64,000 nt of DNA, taken from Petrolisthes cinctipes. Its lineage: Eukaryota; Arthropoda; Malacostraca; Decapoda; Porcellanidae. Under the pieces are notes generated by a model. It was not told where the DNA came from and ran no database searches. It was given only the letters and a program-made list of their open reading frames with translations. The translations under genes were made by a program, and so were the position numbers. The DNA lies in NCBI GenBank assembly GCA_033782935.1, contig JAWQEG010000169.1, forward strand, positions 186,001 to 250,000. The letters are read 5' to 3'. Below, one piece after another: positions 10,905 through 24,382 of the stretch; within the stretch, counting starts at the first letter, position 1; each line of letters opens with the position of its first letter.

Positions 10905-12859
10905 CGGGTGTTTTGGCCTGAATTTGAGATATAAACGGGTACTGAAGATGCATGCACATATCAACTTTTGGGCACCTAAAACATCGATTTTGAGCATGTT
11001 TTGGTCCTGTATTTTGTAAATACTCTAACACGGAGTAGGCATGTACAGATCGAATCTGGGACCCCATAATATCGAATTTTCGGGTGTTTTTGGGACTGAA
11101 TTTGAGATATCGCCTATACGCACCTAAAATATCGATTTTTAGCATGTTTTGAGCCCATATTTTGAAAATATTCTAGCACTGAGTAGGCATGTACAGATCG
11201 CTTCTGGGACCCCAAAATATCGATTTTTCGGTTGTTTTGAGCCTGAATTTGAGATATAAACGAGTACAGAAGATGCATGCACATATCGACTTTGGGGCAC
11301 CTAAAATATCGATTTTGAGCATGTTTTGAGCCTATATTTTGAAAACATTCTAGCACTGAGTAGGCATGTACAAATCGATTCTGGGACCCCAAAATATCGA
11401 ATTTTCGGGTGTTTTGAGCCTGAATTTGAGATATAAACGAGTATAGAAGATGCATACACATATTGACTTTGGGCACCAAAAATATCGATTTTCAGCATGT
11501 TTTGGGCCTGAATTTTGAAAATACTCTAACACGGAGTAGGCATGTACAGATCGCTTCTGGGACCCCACAATATCGAATTTTAGGGTATTTAGGGCCAGAA
11601 TTTGAGATATAAACGGGTACAGAATATGCATGCACATATAGAGTTTTGAGCATCTAAAAGATCGATTTTCAGTATGTTTTTGGCCTGTATTTTGAAAATA
11701 CTCTAACACGGAGTAGGCTTGTACAGATCGCTTCTGGGACCCCTAAATATCGAATTTTCGGGTGTTTTGGGACTGAATTTGAGATATCGCCTTAACGCAC
11801 CTAAAATATCGATTTTTAGCATGTTTTGAGCCTATATTTTGAAAATATTCTAGCACTGAGTAGGCATGTACAGATCGCTTTTGGGACCCCTAAATATCGA
11901 ATTTTTGGGTGTTTTGAGCCAGAATTTGAGATATAAACGGGTACAGAAGATACATGCACGTATTGACTTTGGGCATCTAAAATATCGATTTTCAGCATGT
12001 TTTGGGCATGTATTTTGAAAATACTCTAACACGGAGTAGGCATGTACAGATCGCTTCTGGGACCCCAAAATATCGAATTTTCGGGTGTTTTGGCCTGAAT
12101 TTGAGATATAAACGGGTACTGAAGATGCATGCACATATCGACTTTTGGGCACCTAAAACATCGATTTTGAGCATGTTTTGAGCCTATATTTTGAAAATAT
12201 TCTAGCACTGAGTAGGCATGTACAGATCGCTTCTGGGACCCCAAAATGTCGAATTTTCGGATGTTTTGAGCCTGAATTTGAGATATATACGGGTACCGAA
12301 GATGCATGCACATATCGACTTTTGGGCACCTAAAATATCGATTTTGAGCATGTTTTGAGCCTATATTTTGAAAACATTCTAGCACTGCGTAGGCATGTAC
12401 AGATCGCTTCTGGGACCCCAAAATATCGAATTTTCGGGTGTTTTTAGCCTGAATTTGAGATATAAACGAGTATAGAAGATGCATACACATATTGACTTTG
12501 GGCACCAAAAATATCGATTTTCAGCATGTTTTGGGCCTGAATTTTGAAAATACTCTAACACGGAGTAGGCATGTACAGATCGCTTCTGGGACCCCAAAAT
12601 ATCGAATTTTCGGGTGTTTAGGGCCAGAATTTGAGATATAAACGGGTACAGAAGATGCATGCACATATAGACTTTTGAGCACCTAAAAGATCGATTTTCA
12701 GTATGTTTTTGGCCTGTATTTTGAAAATACTCTAAAACGGAGTAGGCATGTACAGATCGCTTCTGGGACCCCTAAATATCGAATTTTCGGGTGTTTTGGG
12801 CCTTAATTTGAGATATCGCCTTTACGCACCTAAAACATCGATTTTCAGTATGTTTTTGG

Positions 12860-15800
12860 CCTGTATTTTGAAAATACTCTAACACGGAGTAGGCATGTAC
12901 AGATCGCTTCTGGGACCCCAAAATATCGAATTTTCGGGTGTTTTGAGCCTGAATTTGAGATATAAACGGGTACTGAAGATGCATGCACTTTTGGGCACCT
13001 AAAACATCGATTTTGAGCATGTTTTGGTCCTGTATTTTAAAAATACTCTAACACGGAGTAGGCATGTACAGATCGCTTCTGGGACCCCAAAATATCGAAT
13101 TTTCGGATGTTTTGGGCCTGAATTTGAGATATCGCTTTTACGCACCTAAAATATCGATTTTTATCATGTTTTGAGCCTATATGTTGAAAATATTCTAGCA
13201 CTGAGTAGGCATGTACAGATCGAATCTGGGACCCCAAAATATCGAATTTTCGGGTGTTTTGGGCCTGAATTTGAAATATCGACTTTACGCTCGTAAAATA
13301 TCGATTTTTAGCATGTTTTGAGCCTATATTTTGAAAATATTCTAGCACTGAGTAGGCATGTACAGATCGCTTCTGGGACCCCTAAATATCGAATTTTTGG
13401 GTGTTTTGGCCTGAATTTGAGATATAAACGGGTACTGAAGATGCATGCACATATCAACTTTTGGGCACCTAAAACATCGATTTTCAGTATGTTTTGGGCC
13501 TGAATTTTGAAAATACTCTAACACGGAGTAGGCATGTACAGATCGCTTCTGGGACCCCACAATATCGAATTTTAGGGTATTTAGGGCCAGAATTTGAGAT
13601 ATAAACGGGTACAGAATATGCATGCACATATAGAGTTTTGAGCATCTAAAAGATCGATTTTCAGTATGTTTTTGGCCTGTATTTTGAAAATACTCTAACA
13701 CGGAGTAGGCTTGTACAGATCGCTTCTGGGACCCCTAAATATCGAATTTTCGGGTGTTTTGGGACTGAATTTGAGATATCGCCTTAACGCACCTAAAATA
13801 TCGATTTTTAGCATGTTTTGAGCCTATATTTTGAAAATATTCTAGCACTGAGTAGGCATGTACAGATCGCTTTTGGGACCCCTAAATATCGAATTTTTGG
13901 GTGTTTTGAGCCAGAATTTGAGATATAAACGGGTACAGAAGATACATGCACGTATTGACTTTGGGCATATAAAATATCGATTTTCAGCATGTTTTGGGCC
14001 TGTATTTTGAAAATACTCTAACACGGAGTAGGCATGTACAGATCGCTTCTTGGACCCAAGAATATCGAATTTTCGGGTGTTTTGGGCCTGAATTTGAGAT
14101 ATCGCCTTTACGCTCGTAAAATATCGATTTTTAGCATGTTTTGAGCCTATATTTTGAAAATATTCTAGCACTGAGTAGGCATGTACAGATCGCTTCTGGG
14201 ACCCCTAAATATCGAATTTTCGGGTGTTTTGAGCTTGAATTTGTGATATAAACGACTACAGAAGATGCATGCACATATCGACTTTTGGGCACCTAAAATA
14301 TCGATTTTGAGCATGTTTTGAGCCTATATTTAGAAAACATTCTAGCACTGACTAGGCATGTACAGATCGCTTCTGGGTTCCCAAAATATTGAATTTTCGG
14401 GTGTTTTGAGCCTGAATTTGAGATATAAACGGGTACAGAAGATATATGCACATATTGACTTTGTGCATCTAAAATATCGATTTTCAGCATGTTTAGGGCC
14501 TGTATTTTGAAAATACTCTAACACGGAGTAGGCATGTACAGATCGCTTCTGGGACCCCAAAATATCGAATTTTCGGGTGTTTTGAGCCTGAATTTGAGAT
14601 ATAAACGGGTACTGAAGATGCATGCACTTTTGGGCACCTAAAACATCGATTTTGAGCATGTTTTGGTCCTGTATTTTAAAAATACTCTAACACGGAGTAG
14701 GCATGTACAGATCGCTTCTGGGACCCCAAAATATCGAATTTTCGGATGTTTTGGGCCTGAATTTGAGATATCGCTTTTACGCACCTAAAATATCGATTTT
14801 TATCATGTTTTGAGCCTATATGTTGAAAATATTCTAGCACTGAGTAGGCATGTACAGATCGAATCTGGGACCCCAAAATATCGAATTTTCGGGTGTTTTG
14901 GGCCTGAATTTGAAATATCGACTTTACGCTCGTAAAATATCGATTTTTAGCATGTTTTGAGCCTATATTTTGAAAATATTCTAGCACTGAGTAGGCATGT
15001 ACAGATCGCTTCTGGGACCCCTAAATATCGAATTTTTGGGTGTTTTGAGCCTGAATTTGAGATATAAACGGGTACAGAAGATACATGCACATATTGACTT
15101 TGGGCATCTAAAATATCGATTTTCAGCATGTTTTGGGCATGTATTTTGAAAATACTCTAACACGGAGTAGGCATGTAAAGATCGCTTCTGGGACCCCAAA
15201 ATATCGAATTTTCGGGTGTTTTGGCCTGAATTTGAGATATAAACGGGTACTGAAGATGCATGCACATATCAACTTTTGGGCACCTAAAACATCGATTTTG
15301 AGCATGTTTTGGTCCTGTATTTTGTAAATACTCTAACACGGAGTAGGCATGTACAGATCGAATCTGGGACCCCATAATATCGAATTTTCGGGTGTTTTTG
15401 GGACTGAATTTGAGATATCGCCTATACGCACCTAAAATATCGATTTTTAGCATGTTTTGAGCCCATATTTTGAAAATATTCTAGCACTGAGTAGGCATGT
15501 ACAGATCGCTTCTGGGACCCCAAAATATCGATTTTTCGGGTGTTTTGAGCCTGAATTTGAGATATAAACGAGTACAGAAGATGCATGCACATATCGACTT
15601 TGGGGCACCTAAAATATCGATTTTGAGCATGTTTTGAGCCTATATTTTGAAAACATTCTAGCACTGAGTAGGCATGTACAAATCGCTTCTGGGACCCCAA
15701 AATATCGAATTTTCGGGTGTTTTGAGCCTGAATTTGAGATATAAACGAGTATAGAAGATGCATACACATATTGACTTTGGGCACCAAAAATATCGATTTT

Positions 15801-17167
15801 CAGCATGTTTTGGGCCTGAATTTTGAAAATACTCTAACACGGAGTAGGCATGTACAGATCGCTTCTGGGACCCCACAATATCGAATTTTAGGGTATTTAG
15901 GGCCAGAATTTGAGATATAAACGGGTACAGAATATGCATGCACATATAGAGTTTTGAGCATCTAAAAGATCGATTTTCAGTATGTTTTTGGCCTGTATTT
16001 TGAAAATACTCTAACACGGAGTAGGCTTGTACAGATCGCTTCTGGGACCCCTAAATATCGAATTTTCGGGTGTTTTGGGACTGAATTTGAGATATCGCCT
16101 TAACGCACCTAAAATATCGATTTTTAGCATGTTTTGAGCCTATATTTTGAAAATATTCTAGCACTGAGTAGGCATGTACAGATCGCTTTTGGGACCCCTA
16201 AATATCGAATTTTTGGGTGTTTTGAGCCAGAATTTGAGATATAAACGGGTACAGAAGATACATGCACGTATTGACTTTGGGCATCTAAAATATCGATTTT
16301 CAGCATGTTTTGGGCATGTATTTTGAAAATACTCTAACACGGAGTAGGCATGTACAGATCGCTTCTGGGACCCCAAAATATCGAATTTTCGGGTGTTTTG
16401 GCCTGAATTTGAGATATAAACGGGTACTGAAGATGCATGCACATATCGACTTTTGGGCACCTAAAACATCGATTTTGAGCATGTTTTGAGCCTATATTTT
16501 GAAAATATTCTAGCACTGAGTAGGCATGTACAGATCGCTTCTGGGACCCCAAAATGTCGAATTTTCGGATGTTTTGAGCCTGAATTTGAGATATATACGG
16601 GTACCGAAGATGCATGCACATATCGACTTTTGGGCACCTAAAATATCGATTTTGAGCATGTTTTGAGCCTATATTTTGAAAACATTCTAGCACTGCGTAG
16701 GCATGTACAGATCGCTTCTGGGACCCCAAAATATCGAATTTTCGGGTGTTTTGAGCCTGAATTTGAGATATAAACGAGTATAGAAGATGCATACACATAT
16801 TGACTTTGGGCACCAAAAATATCGATTTTCAGCATGTTTTGGGCCTGAATTTTGAAAATACTCTAACACGGAGTAGGCATGTACAGATCGCTTCTGGGAC
16901 CCCAAAATATCGAATTTTCGGGTGTTTAGGGCCAGAATTTGAGATATAAACGGGTACAGAAGATGCATGCACATATAGACTTTTGAGCACCTAAAAGATC
17001 GATTTTCAGTATGTTTTTGGCCTGTATTTTGAAAATACTCTAAAACGGAGTAGGCATGTACAGATCGCTTCTGGGACCCCTAAATATCGAATTTTCGGGT
17101 GTTTTGGGCCTTAATTTGAGATATCGCCTTTACGCACCTAAAACATCGATTTTCAGTATGTTTTTGG
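12860..17167. repeat. 4,308-bp tandem duplication, copy B
   Basis: Copy B of 8,552-12,859 follows it directly. It is colinear except at about 13,395-13,580, where the monomer is chimeric and the next one carries the CCCCACAATATCG variant seen at about 11.56 kb rather than the sequence at 9.24 kb. By about 13.8 kb it agrees with copy A again (for example the GGCATATAAAATATCG variant at 9.66/13.97 kb). Confidence 0.86.
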
Positions 17168-19035
17168 CCTGTATTTTGAAAATACTCTAACACGGAGTAG
17201 GCATGTACAGATCGCTTCTGGGACCCCAAAATATCGAATTTTCGGGTGTTTAGGGCCAGAATTTGAGATATAAACGGGTACAGAAGATGCATGCACATAT
17301 CGACTTTTGGGCACCTAAAAGATCGATTTTCAGTATGTTTTTGACCTGTATTTTGAAAATACTGTAACACGGAGTAGGCATGTACAGATCCCTTCTGGGA
17401 CCCCTAAATATCGAATTTTCGGGTGTTTTGGGACTGAATTTGAGATATCGCCTTTACGCTCGTAAAATATCGATTTTTAGCATGTTTTGAGCCTATATTT
17501 TGAAAATATTCTAGCACTGAGTAGGCATGTACAGATCGCTTCTAGGACCCCTAAATATCGAATTTTCGGGTGTTTTGAGCTTGAATTTGTGATATAAACG
17601 ACTACAGAAGATGCATGCACATATCGACTTTTGGGCACCTAAAATATCGATTTTGAGCATGTTTTGAGCCTATATTTTGAAAACATTCTAGCACTGACTA
17701 GGCATGTACAGATTGCTTCTGGGTTCCCAAAATATTGAATTTTCGGGTGTTTTGAGCCTGAATTTGAGATATAAACGGGTACAGAAGATATATGCACATA
17801 TTGACTTTGTGCATCTAAAATATCGATTTTCAGCATGTTTAGGGCCTGTATTTTGAAAATACTCTAACACGGAGTAGGCATGTACAGATTGCTTCTGGGA
17901 CCCCACAATATCGAATTTTCGGGTGTTTTGAGCCTGAATTTGAGATATAAACGGGTACTGAAGATGCATGCACTTTTGGGCACCTAAAACATCGATTTTG
18001 AGCATGTTTTGCTCCTGTATTTTAAAAATACTCTAACACGGAGTAGGCATGTACAGATCGCTTCTGGGACCCCAAAATATCGAATTTTAGGATGTTTTGG
18101 GCCTGAATTTGAGATATCGCTTTTACGCACCTAAAATATCGATTTTTATCATGTTTTGAGCCTATATGTTGAAAATATTCTAGCACTGAGTAGGCATGTA
18201 CAGATCGAATCTGGGACCCCAAAATATCGAATTTTCGGGTGTTTTGGGCCTGAATTTGAGATATCGACTTTACGCTCGTAAAATATCGATTTTTAGCATG
18301 TTTTGAGCCTATATTTTGAAAATATTCTAGCACTGAGTAGGCATGTGCAGATCGCTTCTGGGACCCCTAAATATCGAATTTTTGGGTGTTTTGAGCCTGA
18401 ATTTGAGATATAAACGGGTACAGAAGATACATGCACATATTGACTTTGGGCATCTAAAATATCGATTTTCAGCATGTTTTGGGCATGTATTTTGAAAATA
18501 CTCTAACACGGAGTAGGCATGTAAAGATCGCTTCTGGGACCCCAAAATATCGAATTTTCGGGTGTTTTGGCCTGAATTTGAGATATAAACGGGTACTGAA
18601 GATGCATGCACATATCGACTTTTGGGCACCTAAAACATCGATTTTGAGCATGTTTTGGGCCTGTATTTTGTAAATACTCTAACACGGAGTAGGCATGTAC
18701 AGATCGAATCTGGGACCCCATAATATCGAATTTTCGGGTGTTTTTGGGCCTGAATTTGAGATATCGCCTATACGCACCTAAAATATCGATTTTTAGCATG
18801 TTTTGGGCCTGAATTTTGAAAATACTCTAACACGGAGTAGGCATGTACAGATCGCTTCTGGGACCCCAAAATATCGTATTTTCGGGTGTTTAGGGCCAGA
18901 ATTTGAGATATAAACGGGTACAGAAGATGCATGCACATATCGACTTTTGGGCACCTAAAAGATCGATTTTCAGTATGTTTTTGGCCTGTATTTTGAAAAT
19001 ACTCTAACACGGAGTAGGCATGTACAGATCGCTTC
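16575..19035. repeat. 2.46-kb block, copy 1 (3,320 bp spacing)
   Basis: It matches 19,895-22,355 with a constant 3,320-bp offset. Shared private variants include CTGTAACACGG at 17.36/20.68 kb, TTTTGCTCCTG at 18.01/21.33 kb and the GTGCAGATCGC box at 18.35/21.67 kb. It overlaps the end of the 4,308-bp copy B and so extends that block. Confidence 0.85.
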
Positions 19036-19894
19036 TGGGACCCCTAAATATCGAATTTTCGGGTGTTTTGGGACTGAATTTGAGATATCGACTTTTTGGC
19101 ACCTAAAATATTGATTTTTAGCATGTTTTTAGCCTATATTTTGAAAATATTCTAGCACTGAGTAGGCATGTACAGATTGCTTCTGGGACCCCAAAATATT
19201 GAATTTTCGGGTGTTTTGAGCCTGAATTTGAGATATAAACGGGTACCGAAGATGCATGCACATATCGACTTTTGCGCACCTAAAATATCGATTTTAAGCA
19301 TGTTTTGAGCCTATATTTTGAAAACATTCTAGCACTGCGTAGGCATGTACAGATTGCTTCTGGGACCCCAAAATATCGAATTATCGGGTGTTTTGAGCCT
19401 GAATTTGAGATATAAACGAGTATAGAAGATGCATACACATATTGACTTTGGACACCAAAAATATCGATTTTCAGCATGTTTTGGGCCTGAATTTTGAAAA
19501 TACTCTAACACGGAGTAGGTATGTACAGATTGCTTCAGGGACCCCAGAATATCGAATTTTCGGGTGTTTAGGGTCAGAATTTGAGATATAAACGGGTACA
19601 GAAGATACATGCACATATCGACTTTTGGGCACCTAAAAGATCGATTTTGAGGATGTTTTTGGCCTGTATTATGAAAATACTCTAACACGGAGTATGCATG
19701 TACAGATCGCTTCTGGGACAGCTAAATATCGAATTTTCGGGTGTTTTGGGACTGAATTTGAGATATCGACTTTTTGGCACCTAAAATATCGATTTTTAGC
19801 ATGTTTTTAGCCTATATTTTGAAAATATTCTAGCACTGAGTAGGCATGTACAGATTGCTTCTGGGACCCCAAAATATTGAATTTTCGGGTGTTT
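19036..19894. repeat. Variant segment between the two 2.46-kb blocks
   Basis: About five monomers not shared with the adjoining block. They carry the uncommon variants TTTTGCGCACC, TTTTAAGCATG and GAATTATCGGG together. The same trio recurs near 28.45-28.58 kb and 63.11-63.23 kb. It also has GGGACAGCTAAATATCG at 19.72 kb, an apparent one-off. Confidence 0.8.
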
Positions 19895-22355
19895 TGAGCC
19901 TGAATTTGAGATATATACGGGTACCGAAAATGCATGCACATATCGACTTTTGGGCACCTAAAATATCGATTTTGAGCATGTTTTGAGCCTATATTTTGAA
20001 AACATTCTAGCACTGCGTAGGCATGTACAGATCGCTTCTGGGACCCCAAAATATCGAATTTTCGGGTGTTTTGAGCCTGAATTTGAGATATAAACGAGTA
20101 TAGAAGATGCATACACATATTGACTTTGGGCACCAAAAATATCGATTTTCAGCATGTTTTGGGCCTGAATTTTGAAAATACTCTAACACGGAGTAGGCAT
20201 GTACAGATCGCTTCTGGGACCCCAAAATATCGAATTTTCGGGTGTTTAGGGCCAGAATTTGAGATATAAACGGGTACAGAAGATGCATGCACATATAGAC
20301 TTTTGAGCACCTAAAAGATCGATTTTCAGTATGTTTTTGGCCTGTATTTTGAAAATACTCTAAAACGGAGTAGTCATGTACAGATCGCTTCTGGGACCCC
20401 TAAATATCGAATTTTCGGGTGTTTTGGGCCTTAATTTGAGATATCGCCTTTACGCACCTAAAACATCGATTTTCAGTATGTTTTTGGCCTGTATTTTGAA
20501 AATACTCTAACACGGAGTAGGCATGTACAGATCGCTTCTGGGATCCCAAAATATCGAATTTTCGGGTGTTTAGGGCCAGAATTTGAGATATAAACGGGTA
20601 CAGAAGATGCATGCACATATCGACTTTTGGGCACCTAAAAGATCGATTTTCAGTATGTTTTTGACCTGTATTTTGAAAATACTGTAACACGGAGTAGGCA
20701 TGTACAGATCCCTTCTGGGACCCCTAAATATCGAATTTTCGGGTGTTTTGGGACTGAATTTGAGATATCGCCTTTACGCTCGTAAAATATCGATTTTTAG
20801 CATGTTTTGAGCCTATATTTTGAAAATATTCTAGCACTGAGTAGGCATGTACAGATCGCTTCTAGGACCCCTAAATATCGAATTTTCGGGTGTTTTGAGC
20901 TTGAATTTGTGATATAAACGACTACAGAAGATGCATGCACATATCGACTTTTGGGCACCTAAAATATCGATTTTGAGCATGTTTTGAGCCTATATTTTGA
21001 AAACATTCTAGCACTGACTAGGCATGTACAGATTGCTTCTGGGTTCCCAAAATATTGAATTTTCGGGTGTTTTGAGCCTGAATTTGAGATATAAACGGGT
21101 ACAGAAGATATATGCACATATTGACTTTGTGCATCTAAAATATCGATTTTCAGCATGTTTAGGGCCTGTATTTTGAAAATACTCTAACACGGAGTAGGCA
21201 TGTACAGATCGCTTCTGGGACCCCACAATATCGAATTTTCGGGTGTTTTGAGCCTGAATTTGAGATATAAACGGGTACTGAAGATGCATGCACTTTTGGG
21301 CACCTAAAACATCGATTTTGAGCATGTTTTGCTCCTGTATTTTAAAAATACTCTAACACGGAGTAGGCATGTACAGATCGCTTCTGGGACCCCAAAATAT
21401 CGAATTTTAGGATGTTTTGGGCCTGAATTTGAGATATCGCTTTTACGCACCTAAAATATCGATTTTTATCATGTTTTGAGCCTATATGTTGAAAATATTC
21501 TAGCACTGAGTAGGCATGTACAGATCGAATCTGGGACCCCAAAATATCGAATTTTCGGGTGTTTTGGGCCTGAATTTGAGATATCGACTTTACGCTCGTA
21601 AAATATCGATTTTTAGCATGTTTTGAGCCTATATTTTGAAAATATTCTAGCACTGAGTAGGCATGTGCAGATCGCTTCTGGGACCCCTAAATATCGAATT
21701 TTTGGGTGTTTTGAGCCTGAATTTGAGATATAAACGGGTACAGAAGATACATGCACATATTGACTTTGGGCATCTAAAATATCGATTTTCAGCATGTTTT
21801 GGGCATGTATTTTGAAAATACTCTAACACGGAGTAGGCATGTAAAGATCGCTTCTGGGACCCCAAAATATCGAATTTTCGGGTGTTTTGGCCTGAATTTG
21901 AGATATAAACGGGTACTGAAGATGCATGCACATATCGACTTTTGGGCACCTAAAACATCGATTTTGAGCATGTTTTGGGCCTGTATTTTGTAAATACTCT
22001 AACACGGAGTAGGCATGTACAGATCGAATCTGGGACCCCATAATATCGAATTTTCGGGTGTTTTTGGGCCTGAATTTGAGATATCGCCTATACGCACCTA
22101 AAATATCGATTTTTAGCATGTTTTGTGCCTGAATTTTGAAAATACTCTAACACGGAGTAGGCATGTACAGATCGCTTCTGGGACCCCAAAATATCGTATT
22201 TTCGGGTGTTTAGGGCCAGAATTTGAGATATAAACGGGTACAGAAGATGCATGCACATATCGACTTTTGGGCACCTAAAAGATCGATTTTCAGTATGTTT
22301 TTGGCCTGTATTTTGAAAATACTCTAACACGGAGTAGGCATGTACAGATCGCATC
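19895..22355. repeat. 2.46-kb block, copy 2 (3,320 bp spacing)
   Basis: Colinear with 16,575-19,035, with single-base differences such as GGGATCCC at 20.54 kb and TTTTGTGCC at 22.12 kb. It ends where GCATCTGGGACCCCATAATATCG replaces the upstream GCTTCTGGGACCCCTAAATATCG. Confidence 0.85.
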
Positions 22356-22705
22356 TGGGACCCCATAATATCGAATTTTCGGGTGTTTTTGGGCCTGAAT
22401 TTGAGATATCGACTATACGCACCTAAAATATCGATTTTTAGCATGTTTTGGGCCTGAATTTTGAAAATACTCTAACACGGAGTAGGCATGTACAGATCGC
22501 TTCTGGGACCCCAAAATATCGTATTTTCGGGTGTTTTGAGCTTGAATTTGTGATATAAACGACTACAGAAGATGCATGCACATATCGACTTTTGGGCACC
22601 TAAAATATCGATTTTGAGCATGTTTTGAGCCTATATTTAGAAAACATTCTAGCACTGACTAGGCATGTACAGATCGCTTCTGGGTTCCCAAAATATTGAA
22701 TTTTC

Positions 22706-23585
22706 GGGTGTTTTGAGCCTGAATTTGAGATATAAACGGGTACAGAAGATACATGCACGTATTGACTTTGGGCATCTAAAATATCGATTTTCAGCATGTT
22801 TTGGGCATGTATTTTGAAAATACTCTAACACGGAGTAGGCATGTACAGATCGCTTCTGGGACCCCAAAATATCGAATTTTCCGGTGTTTTGAGCCTGAAT
22901 TTGAGATATAAACGAGTACAGAAGATGCATGCACATATCGACTTTTGGGCACCTAAAATATCGATTTTGAACATGTTTTGAGCCTATATTTTGAAAACAT
23001 TCTAGCACTAAGTAGGCATGTACAGATCGCTTCTGGGACCCCAAAATGTCGAATTTTCGGGTGTTTTGAGCCTGAATTTGAGATATATACGAGTATAGAA
23101 GATGCATACACATATTGACTTTGGGCACCAAAAATATCGATTTTCAGCATATTTTGGGCATGAATTTTGAAAATACTCTAACACGGAGTAGGTATGTACA
23201 GATTGCTTCAGGGACCCCAGAATATCGAATTTTCGGGTGTTTAGGGTCAGAATTTGAGATATAAACGGGTACAGAAGATGCATGCACATATCGACTTTTG
23301 GGCACCTAAAAGATCGATTTTGAGGATGTTTTTGGCCTGTATTATGAAAATACTCTAACACGGAGTATGCATGTACAGATCGCTTCTGGGACCGCTAAAT
23401 ATCGAATTTTCGGGTGTTTTGGGACTGAATTTGAGATATCGACTTTTTGGCACCTAAAATATTGATTTTTAGCATGTTTTTAGCCTATATTTTGAAAATA
23501 TTCTAGCACTGAGTAGGCATGTACAGATTGCTTCTGGGACCCCAAAATATTGAATTTTCGGGTGTTTTGAGCCTGAATTTGAGAT
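22706..23585. repeat. Shared segment at 1,677 bp spacing, copy 1
   Basis: It matches 24,383-25,262. Both carry the rare CCTAAAATATTGATTTTTAGC variant (23.46 and 25.14 kb), ACTAAGTAGG and CCCCAGAATATCG. Copies diverge after GATATATACGGGTACAG here against GATATAAACGGGTACCG downstream. Confidence 0.82.
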
Positions 23586-24234
23586 ATATACGGGTACAGA
23601 AGATATATGCACATACTGACTTTGTGCATCTAAAATATCCTTTTTCAGCATGTTTTGGGCCTTTATTTTGAAAATACTCTAACACGGAGTAGGCGTGTAC
23701 AGATCGCTTCTTGGACCCAAAAATATCGAATTTTCGGGTGTTTTGGGCCTGAATTTGAGATATCGCCTTTACGCTCGTAAAATATCGATTTTTAGCATGT
23801 TTTGAGCCTATATTTTGAAAATATTCTAGCACTGAGTAGGCATGTACAGATCGCTTCTGGGACCCCTAAATATCGAATTTTCGGGTGTTTTGAGCTTGAA
23901 TTTGTGATATAAACGACTACAGAAGATGCATGCACATATCGACTTTTGGGCACCTAAAATATCGATTTTGAGCATGTTTTGAGCCTATATTTAGAAAACA
24001 TTCTAGCACTGACTAGGCATGTACAGATCGCTTCTGGGTTCCCAAAATATTGAATTTTCGGGTGTTTTGAGCCTGAATTTGAGATATAAACGGGTACAGA
24101 AGATATATGCACATATTGACTTTGTGCATCTAAAATATCGATTTTCAGCATGTTTAGGGCCTGTATTTTGAAAATACTCTAACACGGAGTAGGCATGTAC
24201 AGATCGCTTCTGGGACCCCTAAATATCGAATTTT
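23464..24234. repeat. Shared segment at 2,679 bp spacing, copy 1
   Basis: It matches 26,143-26,913. Both share the otherwise unseen core change AAAATATCCTTTTTCAG and the GGGCCTTTATTTTG and GTAGGCGTGTACAG variants, which together mark common descent. Confidence 0.82.
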
Positions 24235-24382
24235 CGGGTGTTTTGGGACTGAATTTGAGATATCGCCTTAACGCACCTAAAATATCGATTTTTAGCATGT
24301 TTTGAGCCTATATTTTGAAAATATTCTAGCACTGAGTAGGCATGTACAGATCGCTTTTGGGACCCCTAAATATCGAATTTTT

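Larger units (their letters stand above)
8552..12859. repeat. 4,308-bp tandem duplication, copy A
   Basis: This block of about 26 monomers repeats immediately downstream. The left edge lies in the conserved GCCTGTATTTTGAAAATACTC stretch and the right edge is the same stretch 4,308 bp on, as expected for unequal exchange inside a shared motif. Paired landmarks include cassettes 8581/12889 and 10220/14528, and the GATATATACGGGTACCG monomer at 12,2xx/16,5xx. The copies differ at few positions apart from one patch near 13.4-13.6 kb. Confidence 0.88.
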
